From assembly GCA_024138025.1 (NCBI GenBank), contig JAMXBD010001586.1, positions 1-64,000 on the forward strand: a stretch of DNA of 64,000 nt. Reading direction: 5' to 3'. The notes under the pieces were generated by a model, which was given only the letters and a program-made list of their open reading frames with translations, was not told where the DNA came from and made no database searches. The position numbers were made by a program, and so were the translations under genes. Source of the stretch: Combretum micranthum (lineage: Eukaryota > Streptophyta > Magnoliopsida > Myrtales > Combretaceae). Shown here in pieces: positions 35,917 to 49,800 of the stretch. How positions within the stretch are numbered: the first letter of the stretch is position 1; each line of letters begins with the position of its first letter.

Positions 35917-37286
35917 TGATAAGTTTTTTTTTTTACTCTATTCTATTCATAGGAATTCATGCTTTATCTGATCCATTGTTAGATAAATTCCTATGATTTT
36001 GTGCTTTTTATTGTGAAAATGTTGTTTTTCAGCTCCAAATATCATAAAAAGAAGAAATAAAATGGTTTAAATCAAGATTTGAGCAGAACAAAAATGTTTG
36101 AAGACAGATTTCAACCGCTGCCCGAAGATCCTAACCAAGGGCAAGAAAACAAGGCAAAAGTGCAAACCATGCCCTTAATTGCACCCTTGATCTAAGTTGT
36201 GATAAGTGACCCCGTCATATGTTTGCTACCTTACTGTTACACGCACTAGAATAAGACAAAGTTTGTCAAAAGAATCCGCCATGTTGGCGAACAATATCTT
36301 CATGACTTTCTATGCTCGCCATCCATAAATAATAGTGTATAGACCTTGCAAAATGTATGTTGTACTATATGTAACAACTTTTGATGTTGCATAGAGTAGG
36401 AAAAAAAATCTTAGTAAGAGAAATCTTTCTTTTTGCTAGAGATTCAAGTTTTCTAGGTAAAAATACATTTTTAACTAGACGTTTGTTCTTATAATACATT
36501 GTACTTAGTTAGTAATTTATATCTTTATCTCATATTATTTCTCTTGAATCTGTGTTTAATATTCATAACAGTGGAGAAATAATCATTTTAATGCTAATTC
36601 ATGTGATTTCAATGTGTTTTTAACGAATATGTTTGGGTACTTGTATTTAATAGCTCGAATTTTAACTCATGAGTTTATGTGAGTACACCATAAAGATTCA
36701 CATATGATTTTAATTGAACAAATTGAGAAATTGTTCTTTTAAATAGATTTAGGCTACTAATAAAGTTACTCATAACCACTTAGAGATAAGGGTAGTGAAA
36801 CTTTCTATCATTTGGTTTTAAATTCATTAAAAATGGATTTTAATCAAATGATTATTAATCTTTATGCAAATTTAGGTTAACAATAGCTTGGAAGAGATTC
36901 CATTGGTCTGGCTTAGATATAGAGTTCTTGACCTTGAGAGATGCTTTAACTTACCTTAGTAAATCCGATGGTACAAGTATACCTAGCGTACAACTCGTTG
37001 AGTTTATTAATAAATCACATGATAAGGACTTGGATAAGCAAACCCTAAGTTCATTCTTGCATTAACAACTTAACTTTTAATTTTTTGCTCTAAAAACGTG
37101 TTTATAAGTAGTTTTAATCCTAATTTAACATTTTGCTGTTCATAATATTTTGCTAAGTTCTTTTTTTAAATTAGATAATAGATTAGAAGTGAGCAGAGTA
37201 GATGTTAATTATCCTCAAGGAATACGACATAATATTTTCTATACTACTTCGGTAGGTGCACTTGCCTATGTTGATGATTGCAATCA
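35917..37286 (+). repeat. Diverged Athila-type LTR (about 1370 bp), possibly solo
   Basis: It starts TGATAAG and ends near GCACTTGCCTATGTTGATGA and CAATCA, paralleling the start and the GTGCACTTGCTAGT...GGATCA end of the LTR at 9924-11290, with nearly the same length (1370 versus 1367). The interior is strongly diverged. I see no matching 5-bp flanks, so the exact ends are uncertain. Confidence 0.5.
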
Positions 37287-40200
37287 AATTTGAACAGAAC
37301 TTGTTAGTGTTTTTGTAAATTTTTGAAAAACCTCAACTTTGTGCTTGTTTTGTCCTTAATGTTCTTATTATAAACATAAAACCAACCCAAGTTAGATGCA
37401 ATGTCAAACTTTACAATTCTCCGCTCAAACTTGGCTCCTAGATTGACTTCCTTATAGCCATTAGTATGTGTGGGAACTCGACATATGATTCACTTAACCT
37501 ACCATAGACTTGATCAATGGCCTCACACTTTGCCTCTTTAATTTTCTATATGTGAATTGTTTACCGAAACTCCCCGCTGATGGATGCTTGGAGATCTTTT
37601 GTCTTAAAAAGCATAGGAATTTTGGGCCCATCAATAGTACATCTAAGCATATTGGTTAAAGCAAGCTGAGAATGATCTAGGTGATGACTGGATTCAAACA
37701 TTTGTGTGGTCCCTCAAAACTAGTGATATGGAAACATCCATCATGCTTCTTAAAGCATGCTTTAACTCTCCACTTTTAACTTTATTTGAGGTAATACACT
37801 TCACCAACCACACCTTCTTCTTATCTAACTTAACCATACCATTATTAAGGTGGTTCATTGTGTGATGTATCTTTACTGCTCATACGAGGTGAGGTGTAGT
37901 CTCAAATTGTATATCCTCCTTAAATTCATCAATAAAGCGCTAATGTGTAATTAGTTGCTTATCTTTAATGTTGTATATCCACTACTCATAACTTTTGAAG
38001 AATGATATAGACTCTAAACTCCTAATTACAACCACATTTTTTCAAGCGAATAGTTGGCTCTAATCATTCCTCTATTGTGAGCCATGAGAGTCATCAAGCA
38101 CCTAAAGCCATCCTTTGCTCTTACTGTCATCATTACAATCCTTAAAATTTGAATCCTTAGAAGGAGTGGTGCTAACTAAGTTATTATTCCTATTAGGTTT
38201 GTTTGATTTAAAGTTAAACACTTGAGGGCGACTATCGTCTACTTCTTCGTCATAAGAAATACCTATAATTCATATACCTACCTTTCAACCTTTGACCACA
38301 CCTAATATCTTGTCCCAAATAAGCTTTAGTCTAACTGACAGCTTATTTTCATATACCTTCATCCATGCTGCCACTAAAACCTATGTAAACCCCAATATCT
38401 ACTTCCCATCATAGTTTTCTTCCACAAGCACACTTTATAATACATAATACTATCTTCGTAGGAACTCTATGGAATATCTCAGCCCTATGCATCATCTTAC
38501 TTATGTTAAGATGACTGCATATTATACCCATAAGCTACTAAAAGCTTGCATCTCTTGAAACGTGAACCATAGTCATCAAGTGCCGATCGTAATAGACCTC
38601 ATCATTCTCTTTCATCATGCTACCATTAGTATAGCAAACAACCTTAAGGTAACCCATTTTACCCCTACCTTACCAACTTAACATATCAAGTCAGCACAAT
38701 AAATGATATTTATTCTTATACATCAACTCAACATACCACCAAAAACATAGACTTTATTCTCGCATAATAACATAATATAAATGTGTAATAAACTACTTTT
38801 TCAAAAGCCTAATAGCTATGTGTTGCCCCACGCTTCAACTATACAAAATAATTACAAAATCAATGGAGCTAGAATCGTAAAATACTCCATCATATTGTTA
38901 GAACATACTTAACCTGTTTTGGGTTATTAGAAGAAAATTTAATTGTTGCACTATAGCAATTGTTAAACTTAATTGCTTTAGAGTACTTTCTTGGCACTTT
39001 GTTACATAGTTAGCATAATTCAAAAAAATAAATAAAAATTCAAGCTATAGTTTCTCCATTAACGAACTCATGTTAAGTGACTTGAACTTATAAGAAGCGA
39101 AAATCCAAAGCACAGCTTTATTTAACTATATATATAGTTAAGATTGTTGTGTTTTAATTGCCAAAAAAAAAAAAAAAATTGCATGAAGTCACATTGATAA
39201 GAAAGCATAATGTATAAACAAAACATATATGATGTACATGAACTTGTGAAATAATTACTTAAAAAAAGATCACAAATGTTCGAAATTTGTGTAAAAAAAA
39301 AGGATGACTTACTTAGATGACTTTGATTTCAACTTGGAGCGCCAGTTCTACAAGCAATTCAAGTGGTAATTGACGAAATTGAAGTCCTTTTGCGCTTAAA
39401 TAATGATTTAATGGATGGGATTTGTATGATATAGGGTTAAATCACGATGGATTAATGGATTTTGAGTTTCACTAGTTAGGGTTCTTTTTTGCATAGAGGA
39501 TTTTCAATTGTTGAAACAATGGAGAAGAAAGATAGGTTTTATAACAGGGAAATCGGTGATAATTTTTTGTTTACCAATTCGTATAAAAAAACACAAATAC
39601 TATCACAATATCTCATCTTGAAGATCCGATATTAAAATCTAAGAGTATCATATGTTGCAGTACGACAGTAACGTAAACTACGGTATGTGTATCACACTTA
39701 CAACATGTGATATATCATTATATTGCATTTGTAACATATAATATCTTCGTAAAATAGTATATTGTATTTCTAAAATGTGATATAATATTGATATTTTGAT
39801 AATATTTTTTGACCACTTATATTTTATTAATTTTTTCAAAATAATGATAGATATAAATGCTACCTGTGGAAATCATGTCTCGAATCATAATTTCAAATTA
39901 CTTGGAAATTGTGCGCGACTTTAAGTCAAGTAGAATATTAATGGGATTATTTCTAAACATTTTGGATTTCTAGATTTTGTATAAAAATAACTTTTGTTTT
40001 TATCTTTGTGTAATTGCAATTTGATGTGTCTATATCTATTTTAAAATAAATTTTAGGTTATTTTTTGTGGGCTACACATGATCATTATTTTCTCTTTTAT
40101 TATTAATTTTTTTTTAAATTCATGCTTTTTAAATTAAATTTCTATATCTTTAATTTTATTACATCTAGGTTTGGATTGTTGGATTTCTATTCATATATTA

Positions 40201-40480
40201 TTCATGTTTACTTTATATCTATAATTTATCTGTATTATATTTATTTCATGTTTATTTGATTAAATTTATAATTAAAATTATTAGTTTTCCATGTGAACCA
40301 ATTTCTTGATAAAAACTCGTTAAAAAACATAAAAATAAAAAAGGCAATGGGATCAATGAGTCAATGATCTTGTGGAATAAATGTTTCCAAAAAAATTCCC
40401 AAATGTAAATAGATTCTAAAGGAATGTTAGTAAATGGCAGCCACACACATTTTTCATTTCATTTCATTCGGATGTGGAGA
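37287..40480. other. Intergenic, unassigned; possible old element remnant on the - strand near 37.4-38.7 kb
   Basis: GC content and codon-like texture rise at about 37400-38680 when read on the - strand, but no long frame or known motif survives. The rest is AT-rich. Confidence 0.3.
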
Positions 40481-40572
40481 AGGAAAATAAAGAGCCGCGG
40501 TTGACAGCTATCGAACTTGAAAAATTAAATCAAAGTCACTAGACTTAGGGTTTATAGGGCTTCCGAATCGCC

Positions 40573-40816
40573 ATGTTCACTCCCCACAGGAAGGCAAACA
40601 CAAGCTCTGCAAAAGGAAAAGCAGTGGCTTACAGGCGAAGCCATTCCTTTTCCTCCTCCTCTTCGGTCGTTGAATGTAGGACAAGAGGAAGAAGAAATTG
40701 AGGAGGATATGGAGGATTGGAGGAGGTTTAGGGAACAGGATTATTGGATGAGGCTACATTGCAGAGGAAGGACCGTCTTGCTCTCGCTGAGAAGGTTTCC
40801 AGGCTTCAAAGTGGAG
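40573..40816 (+). CDS. CRWN: CRWN exon 1
   Basis: The ATG at 40573 begins [20 protein letters not shown], a typical NMCP1-group start. The next block ([11 protein letters not shown]) is in another frame, and the last block ([20 protein letters not shown]) returns to the first. The donor is GTGGAG|GTTGTG. The exon length leaves one base too many for the phase-0 start of exon 2. Confidence 0.75.
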
Positions 40817-43800
40817 GTTGTGATTTTCTTGTTCATTTTTCTTTCTTCTTTATTCACTTCTTGCGTTTTAATTCAAAAACTAAGTGAAACATGATTTTAC
40901 TGTTACTCTCCATGGCAAAGGGGGAGGGGCCGCAAAGCTATGCTAAGTGTTGAGCGAATGAATTATCGAATGAAATCGAGTAAAAGAAGAGTAACTTTCG
41001 CTTTGGTTCTAACACGTAGTATTCCAGGTAGAATCAGAGAATGCAAGATTGTGATTCAGGAATTCTACCCTGGAATGGAATTAATTCCTCTTGGATTGGA
41101 GACATTAGAATGAGGCCGTCTAGGCGCGCTCGTTCTTTTGAAGTTCCAAGTGCACCTTGTGCATCAGTTTACAGAGAGGTTTTAAGGGCCAGTGTTGATA
41201 CTACTCCTGATCCAACGGCCCAAAACTTATCCTATGCACTATCAGGTTACAGAGAAGCGCCTTGACCTTTTGATTCGTAGGATAACGATTGGAATGTTGG
41301 CTAGAGTTTGCAATGGACATCTGAATGGAATAATTCAAGTACTTTGGATAAGTGAGAAGTACAAGACTGCAGCATGGTCATTGGCAGATTATATGTGGGT
41401 TGAGTTTATTAAAATCTAGTGATAAGCCTGGATATGGTAAGAGATTGGTTGGGCATGAATATCTGACTTTGCTTCGTGGCATGTTAACAAATCTTGGATT
41501 TGGACTCATAATCCAGTGTGAATCAGTAGCTTGGCCCATGTGCATTACATAGAAAATTTGAAAATTTGCCAAGTGTGTGATTGATGTTTAGGCTTTGCTT
41601 ATTCCACTTGATTATAGTAAAATAATTGTTTAGTAATGTACTAGGAATTTAACATCATTCGTGCACATCTGACGCTTATCATGCATAATCTTAGACCATT
41701 AATATGATATCTTAAGAAGCAGAAAGCAGTTCATCTATGTCAAATCCCATCAATTAAAATAACATTGTCAGTTGTTTATGTGAAAATGATAGCATCTACA
41801 CTCAAAAGTCCATCCCCAAGTAGGATTTGGGTAAGATGGAATCCTCAAAGCTGGAATAACCAAATCCTTTTAAGTTACTCAGCAGTTGATCCATTGTTTT
41901 TGTGCTACTTAAAAGAATATAGAGCTTTATGGTTCACTTTTGTTCATGGCCTTCATCATGAATCAACAAGGAATACCCTACGGAGCGATGTCAATGACAT
42001 TAAACAATCTCTTGAGGTTCTTGGATGCTTCTTGGGGATTGTAATGAACATAGGTAATTGATGAGAGAGGTGAGAATGAACATGTCATCAAAGGCATGAT
42101 TCAGTGATTGGTGGATGATGCAAAATTAATTGGTATATTCACACTTGGGCCAATCACAACACTTTTAACCTTATCTCGCAAAATCTAGATAGAGTTGTAG
42201 TTAACCATGAATGGCTAGAGGATTTTTTTGCCTTTGAAATGCTATTTTAAGCTTGTGAAATCTCACACCATACTCCTATGGTTGTTAGTCTATATATGTG
42301 CTCTGATGTTAGGAATTTTTTTTAACTTTTTATTTTTAATTATATATATTTTTAGTTTATAAAATTTTGGAGCCTCCACCCCTGCTTCAAGTCAATAGCT
42401 GAAGAAATTTGGAAAGCTCTAATCGAGGGATCCCCAATGTTTTGAGTATACTCCGAGCTTAAATTCTTATAGAGGAGCAAGAAAAACTTAAGAATGCCTA
42501 CTTCTTAGATTTGTTGGAGAGAGCAGAGTAGAGAATCATCAACACTTTAGGAATGAGGATTGGGGGAGAAGAGAATGGCTTATAACCAGCCTTAAAAGGA
42601 GATTGTGAGGTTCTCTCTATAAAGAGACCTAGTCAAGGAGATTATTGGGTTCTCTTTATAATGAGCCCAAATATTTATTAAAAAAGTTGATCCTGTAACA
42701 TCTAGTTAAGGAGATTATTGGGTTCTCTCTATAATGAGCCCAAGTATTTATTAAAAGTCGATCCTGTAATGTATGGTGGTTCATGTGAGCAAGGAAGCTT
42801 GTCCAATATCAGCCATTCCCTTGATTTGAAAATGAAAATTTCCTTTTAGAAAAGCTGTTTAAAGAGAAAATTTCCACATCATTCGTATTACTTAGAACTA
42901 GGAGCTTGTGTCAATTCTTATGAAGATTTAGTCGATGCGTAAATACAATTTATAAAACCATTATTTTCGAACCCAGCGATTGTTCCAAGCTCTAGACTTT
43001 GGTTGTTTAAAAGTCCTTTGTGGCTTGCAAATTTTTACGAGATGCTCTTATGGTGCTGTTTATGACAATTTCTAGTTTTTGGGAGAATCCTCTTTCTCTT
43101 CTCCTCTCTCTTACCACTTGAGCTATTTTTTGTGCCCAGCTTTGTGATTACCAATACAATATGGGGCTTCTCTTGATAGAGAAAAAGGAGTGGACCTTGA
43201 AGCATGAAGACCTACGGCAGGCGGTGGCAGAAGTGCAAGAACTTCTCAAACGGGAACAGTCAGCCCATATGATTGCTGCATCTGAAGCTGAGAAAAGAGT
43301 GGAGAATCTAGCGAATGCACTGCGCTTTGAAAAACAGTCTGTTGCAGATGTATGCATTTGTTTGAATTTTGCTTTTGATGCTTAATAATATGAGAAGTGC
43401 ATTTGGGACAAGTGGTTGTATTTTTATAACTGTACACTAACATCATGGAAATCATCAAATGATTTCCAAGTAGTTATTGGAAGGTGCTCTTAAGTTGAAA
43501 GTGGTATTTTCTTGCCGCCAACAGTTTTATACAATTGATTAAATTATGATTTTTTTAGATTAAATGCGAGTCGTGTTACTCTATAAATAAAACAAAGTAA
43601 ATTTGGATGAAGAGTATCTCTCTAGTCTCTTATGTGGAATCAAAATTGAGCTTCATCGATGCAGCTTGAGAAAGCTTTGCGTCAAATGCGTGATGGAGAA
43701 GAGCAGAACAAGCTTGAATGTCAAAAGAAATTGTCTGATGCAAATGCTTTGGTTGCTGGTGTTGAGGAGAAGTCTTTGGATGTGAAAGAAAAGTTGCATG

Positions 43801-46800
43801 ATGCAGAGGTCAAGCTTGATGAAGCTAATATAAAAATTTCAGAATTGGATATGAGAATGCAAGAGGTAGATGCACGTGAAAGTGTGATTTTGAGGGAGCA
43901 TCTGTCACTAAAAACAGAGTAGGCTCTATGTATTTGTGGATCTTTTTATTCATGGATTTGTATTTTATTATGCTATGATTTATATGAGCTCTTAAATGTG
44001 CCTAGGAATTAATGAAGATTATATTTTATGTGATGGTTGTAGGGAAGAAGCATTTAAGGCAACTCTATACATACAAAGGGAAGGTATAAGAGAGTGGGAG
44101 AAACAGTTGCAGCAACGGGAAAAAAAATTGGGTGAAGACCGAAGACGTGCTAAGCAAAGAGAGGAAAAAGTAAACGAATATGACCAGATATTCAAACAGA
44201 AAGATAGAAGTCTTGAAGAACATGAAAAGTCAATTGAATTGTTCACACCAAAATTAAAAGAGAGAGAAATTGATATTAATAAAAGGCTCACTGAATTGGA
44301 GATGAAAGAAAAGGTGTGTACATTATCCAGGAATTAGCATGATGTGTTTTGCTTGTATTGTGCTGCTTTAGTGGACTACTATTGGGCTTACTTTGGTTGC
44401 AGGAACTTGACTTGATAGGGAATGCCCTTCGCAGTAAAGAAGAAGATCTCCGTGCACTGGGGGAAAAGCTAAATGTTCGAGAGAGGGTGAGTTCAGTGCA
44501 ATGCTTTAGATGAATGTCTTATATTTTTACATGTTTTGTGTTAGTCTGCATTGTCCCTGTGAAATTTATTGTGGTATGACCTGAAATGGAAGGCAATACA
44601 TGTTATTATTGCCTTTGTTGCAATTGTAGTTATGAATGTGTGGTCGTGCTGTTATTTTTTTACCACAGCTACTCAACGTGTATTTTGCACTCTTCTGTTC
44701 ATTTGCATGGTTCATAAATGGGTCTTTGATTGATCCATGTGGTGTTTGCTCTTTTGTGCAGAGTGTTTAAGCTATTTTAGAATGGCCTAACTCCGTTATG
44801 CAATTGACCAAGCGGTTAATATGTTGTGATTTAGTGTGTCAGGTCACCATATTTGTTGCTTTTATGTGTTTAGCCTATGTATATTGCTAGAAATTGCTAG
44901 GTTGTTATTACTTAGTTTGCTCCTGTTTCTTCCACTTGTTTTTCTGTTTATTTCTCTGTCACGTACCTATCTAACCAATTAGGTTAGATTATGTATCTCA
45001 TGTATATCTCAGATACCTAGAATCTCTAAGAATTTATCTTCTAGATAGACATAGGCCTCCCCTGTTGTAATCCTTATCTTGAATAAGGCATGTTTATAAG
45101 TGTGCAACTACTAGGAATTCAGTGAAATGAATTATATTGTTCACAAAACACACACACATATTTCTTGTGTTAATAAATTAACATGTAAATGGATCATAGA
45201 CAATGAAAAATTTACAAAGAAAAATTTGCGGATCGGCATGTTTGAAATCGGCCATTGTCTTAATGACACTGTCCATTGCTTTTCTCTTTTCCATTTGCAT
45301 GCTCTTTTATATGGATTAAGGATTTCTTTTTGGTATAATGCTTCTAGTGAACCATGCATATGAAAAAAATTGTAATGCAGATGGTGCAAATATCAAATAG
45401 ATTAGACAGGCGAAGTTAGGGTTGATGACTCTTATTTATGGCTCATTTCTTGTTCAGGTTTAAATGGTTCATGTTTGATAACCTCAGCAAATAACACATT
45501 TTGTTTATCAATTTTGTCTGAAAACCTCATCATGTCACTCAACCGGTATTAAATATATTACCTATCTGGGATATTACCTATCTGGGGTGAACACGTTTAT
45601 CTATTAGAAAAAATGAGTAGAATATTATGGGAAAGTTGAATGTACATTTTAATATGCATATTGTAGATATAAACAGACCTCAATGAAATCTATATATTAC
45701 ATCTAAAAGGAGACTGCGATTAAACTCATAGTAATCACATGATACAAGACCATGGGATTTTGTAGGAAAAATGACGCCCTTAGATTTTCACTTTGTAACA
45801 ACATATCTAAAAGTATAGAATTGAAAGATAAGACAGTCAATTAATTAATAATACGAAAGCTTTACCAAAATTAAATGTAGAAGATAGAAGAAATGTTGAA
45901 AGGTCCTAATATCAATAGAGAGTTAGTAATGCTTGGTTTTTTGTTGAGGTTCAGTTTTCTGGAACAATTGAAGCTCAAGCGGTGAGATTTGCAGCCTTAT
46001 CTTGGTTTTCAATTATGACAGGTTGGGTTTGTTGGTTGGGAGCTCGTGGTCTGTCACATAATCAAATTTAATCAGTAACTTTTGGGTTCATTTAGAGAGA
46101 ATCCAACAAGCTCTTTTTAGGGCTCACTTAAAGAGAGAACCTCATGATCTCTCGAACATTTGAGTTTTATATTATTCTAGAGAAAAACAGGCTTGTTTTT
46201 CTTTGGTTTTTCTGCATTTTAAAGTACATTAAATGGTGGTTACAAGTAGCTTCTCTTCTCTATTTTCATGACAGCCACTTCTAAACCAACTCCAAGCACT
46301 ACACATACAGTTAGCTTGGGTTGTTTGCTACTTAAACTTCCTCTGATACATTTCCATTGATCCTTTTTATTTTAGTATTAGACTCTACCTAAGATTGCAA
46401 AGTAATCTTCCCGTTTGAGGCCTAGTCAATGTTATTCCAACTTAAGAAACCAAAGCTGGGTGTCTCCCTTGTAAAACCTACATAGCATGGAGGATAAAAT
46501 TGAAGAGGGGTGAATTGAGTTTTAAAACTAACTTATCTGTTTTTCACAAATTCTAATACTAAACAAAGGAAATCGATAAATGCAAAGAATAATAGGGAAA
46601 TTGCAATATATAAAGAGAGAAGGGATGGAGAAATCAATTCGTGATATAACGCGGAGTTTGATCTGCCCCCTAGTCTCCACGGTCCCCCAATTGCCTTCTA
46701 ATGGAGGACTTCACCACTACTTTATTTATGACCACAAATTTTGCTTCCAAGGAGCTATACACAAATAAACACAAATAAACCTTATAAGAGTTGTGCCTTT

Positions 46801-49800
46801 ATGATTGATATCCTATCATACTAGGCATATATCAACACTTGAAATTCTTAAGATATCCTAAGGTAGTGTTGTATAAAGATTTGCAAGTGATACAACAATT
46901 GACACTATTCAACTCTCTATTTCACAAAATAAAGCAAAAGAAGTACAAGAGCAAATTTAATAAAAGAGTTGATACAAGGAGATTGAAGGATACTTCATAA
47001 TCTTAAACGAAATTATCTTCATTTGGCTTACGCTTGATATTTATAGGCTTTCCAAATGATATGGTTGTTGGGCATTTTCCCCCAACAATCACCTTGCTTT
47101 TAATCCTCTACTGGTTATTTTTCTGTCAACTACGTTCGGACACCATAGGCTATTGTTTAAACGTCACCTGCGAAAACTCAACAACAAAAGGTTATGGATT
47201 GCGGCAACCTGATGCTAGCCTATTGCACTCGTGATTAAGAACATTTTGATCATATGAAAATGCCTAGTGTTTAAACGCTAGCTATTGTTTACATAATCAA
47301 TTCTCTAATTATGCTAGCATACGAATGGTTTGCTCTGAGGCATACCTAGTGTCCAAACGCTAGCTGCAGTGTAGTTAGGTCCTATAATTTTACGAACACA
47401 TAAAAACAACACATATGGTTATACAACAAAAGCTTATCATACTATATGCAAGTTTTGGAAATTAAGATTAATTATGTAATGCATTTTCTTATTAAAATTC
47501 ATATTGAACTTACTGGTTCAACATCCCTCTATAGGAAGGCTACTATCTCCACAAGTTTCCATTGCAATGAAATGGTCACAACAGTTGAGTCATCCTATTG
47601 GACCCATAGACCATCATACTTGGGAAAATTGGCTTGCACCATCATTGGAACCGTAGCACCCTTGTTGTTTCCCCCACAGTAAGCCAAACCTTCCTTTGTT
47701 TACACTTCTGTCTTGCTAATTTTCTTCATATCCTCCTTCCTATCTCGCCTTGCTGAGATTTGTTGCGATAGGCTCGCCAGTTGATGTGACAAAGCTTCAA
47801 CTATTGCACAAAATTGTATCCATCGAGGTGTTTAATGCTGCAAAAAGGTGGGATCCATGGCTTTATTTTCTTTGGGTGGGGGGGGGGGGGGGGAGAGTGC
47901 ACAATTAAAAAAACGTTGGGCATCCATGCAATTTAAAAGTTCTGAGGGATTTCTCTTGATTGTTGGTTTACTGCCTCACCTTTTACTTGTCTATGACATT
48001 TGGTAGTAGCATGTAACAGCTGCAAGATGTATGGCTAGCTTTTGCGATCTTTATGTTTTTGTTACTTAATCTGTCTGATTTTATTTATTTTTAAGCATCT
48101 GTATTTTATATTGTGAGAATGAAGAGTATTCCGCAATAGATTGCCAAGTTAGTTAAATTGTCTGGGTACTCTGACAGGTGGAGATCCAGAAGCTTCTTGA
48201 TGAGCGGAAAGCCAGCCTGGATAGGGAGATCCTTAATTTTGAGCTGGAGTTAAAAGAGAAAGGAAAATCTCTTGACAATGAACTCAGAAGCAAGGCGGAA
48301 GAAGTGGAACGCAGGGAAGCTGAACTAAACCACAAGCAACAAAAGTTGGCAAAGCGAGAGCAAGCAATGGACTCGAAGACAGAGAGGGTGAAAGAAAAAG
48401 AGAAAGATCTTGAAGCAAGGGCGAAAACATTGAAAGAGAAGGAGAAGTCTATGAAAGCTGAGCAGAAGAAATTGGAACTAGAGAAAAAGCAATTACTTTC
48501 TGATAGAGATGGTTTGCCAACCGTAAAAGAAGAAATTGAGAAAATAAAAGCTGATGTTCATCAGAGTGAGCTAAAGATTAAACAGGCAAGCAGTGATCTT
48601 CGAATATATGCTGAGGAAAGGTCAGAACATCTTCGCCTATTAGAAGAATTGAAAAAGGAGATAAAAAAGTGCCAACACGAGAAAGAGGTGCTTCTAAAAA
48701 ATTCTGATGAGATGAAGGAAGAAAAGGAAAGGTTCAAGAAAGAATGGGAAGTTTTGGATGAAAAAAGACTGAATGTTGATCAAGAAAAAAGAAGGATTGC
48801 TGATGAGAGAGAAAGTTTTGCGAAATGGCAGCTCTCTGAAGAAGAAAGGTTAAAAAGAGAGAAGAATGAAGGGGAGGAGAATTTTAAGAGGGAGCTGGAA
48901 GCTGTAACGTTTGAGCGAGAATCCTTTGCTGCAAGGATGAAGCACGAGGAATCTAATTTATCTAAGAAATCTCAAGATGAGAATATTCAACTTCTCAAAG
49001 ATTTAGACATGATGAGAAGGGATCTTGAGTTGAGTCTTCAGAACCTTAAGGAAGAAGCTGAGGAAAAGCTATCACTGAAGAAAAGTGAATTTGAGATGCA
49101 GAGAGAGAAAGATCTTAACAATATAAGGAAGCTGAAAGAAGAAGTTCAGACAGAAATAGATGAATTGAAGTCGAAAAGCCTTAAAATTCAGGATGAAAAG
49201 GGGAAACTTTTGTTGAACAAAGAACAACTGAATCAAGATCAGATTAAAATTCATGAAGACATTGATCAGTTAGTTTCTTTGAATCAGAAGCTGACAGGCC
49301 AAAGGGAAGCACTTGTTAGGGAAAGAGGTCGCTTCCTTGCATGTGTTGAAAAAATTCGGGATTGTCAAAAATGTGGAGACAAAGCTAGAGATGCAATACT
49401 CTTTGATCCTGAGTCACCAGAAATAATGGATAATGAGATCTTGTTGCTACCAAGGTTGATGGATCGATCGACTAAGAGCCATTTAATTCCTTTTGGTGGA
49501 ACACTTGTGAAGGAGTCTCCTAGTGGGTCTGCCGGTGGGCTTGATTGCAGTGATCCAACTTCTGGAAGTCGCATGTCTTGGCTCCGGAAATGTACATCAA
49601 GGATCTTCAACTTGTCACCAAATAAGATGGTTGGAAATGCAGCTGGTTGGTCAAAATCTATCTCTAGTGAAAACATGGGAGAGAATGAGGAAGAACTTTG
49701 CCAGTCCATACAAAAAAGAGTGGTCTGGGCATTTACTGTTGAAATCATCAGAGGTCATCTGATGAAATTGCTAGAAGGAAAATTATTGCTGAGGAGGTCA

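Noticed and set aside
41041..41552. Three overlapping ORFs at the start of CRWN intron 1
   Set aside because: Some protein-like texture ([16 protein letters not shown]), but I recognise no family and the segment lies between a valid donor and acceptor of the gene.
49365..49748. 127-residue ORF on the - strand under CRWN exon 6
   Set aside because: Antisense shadow of a conserved coding exon.
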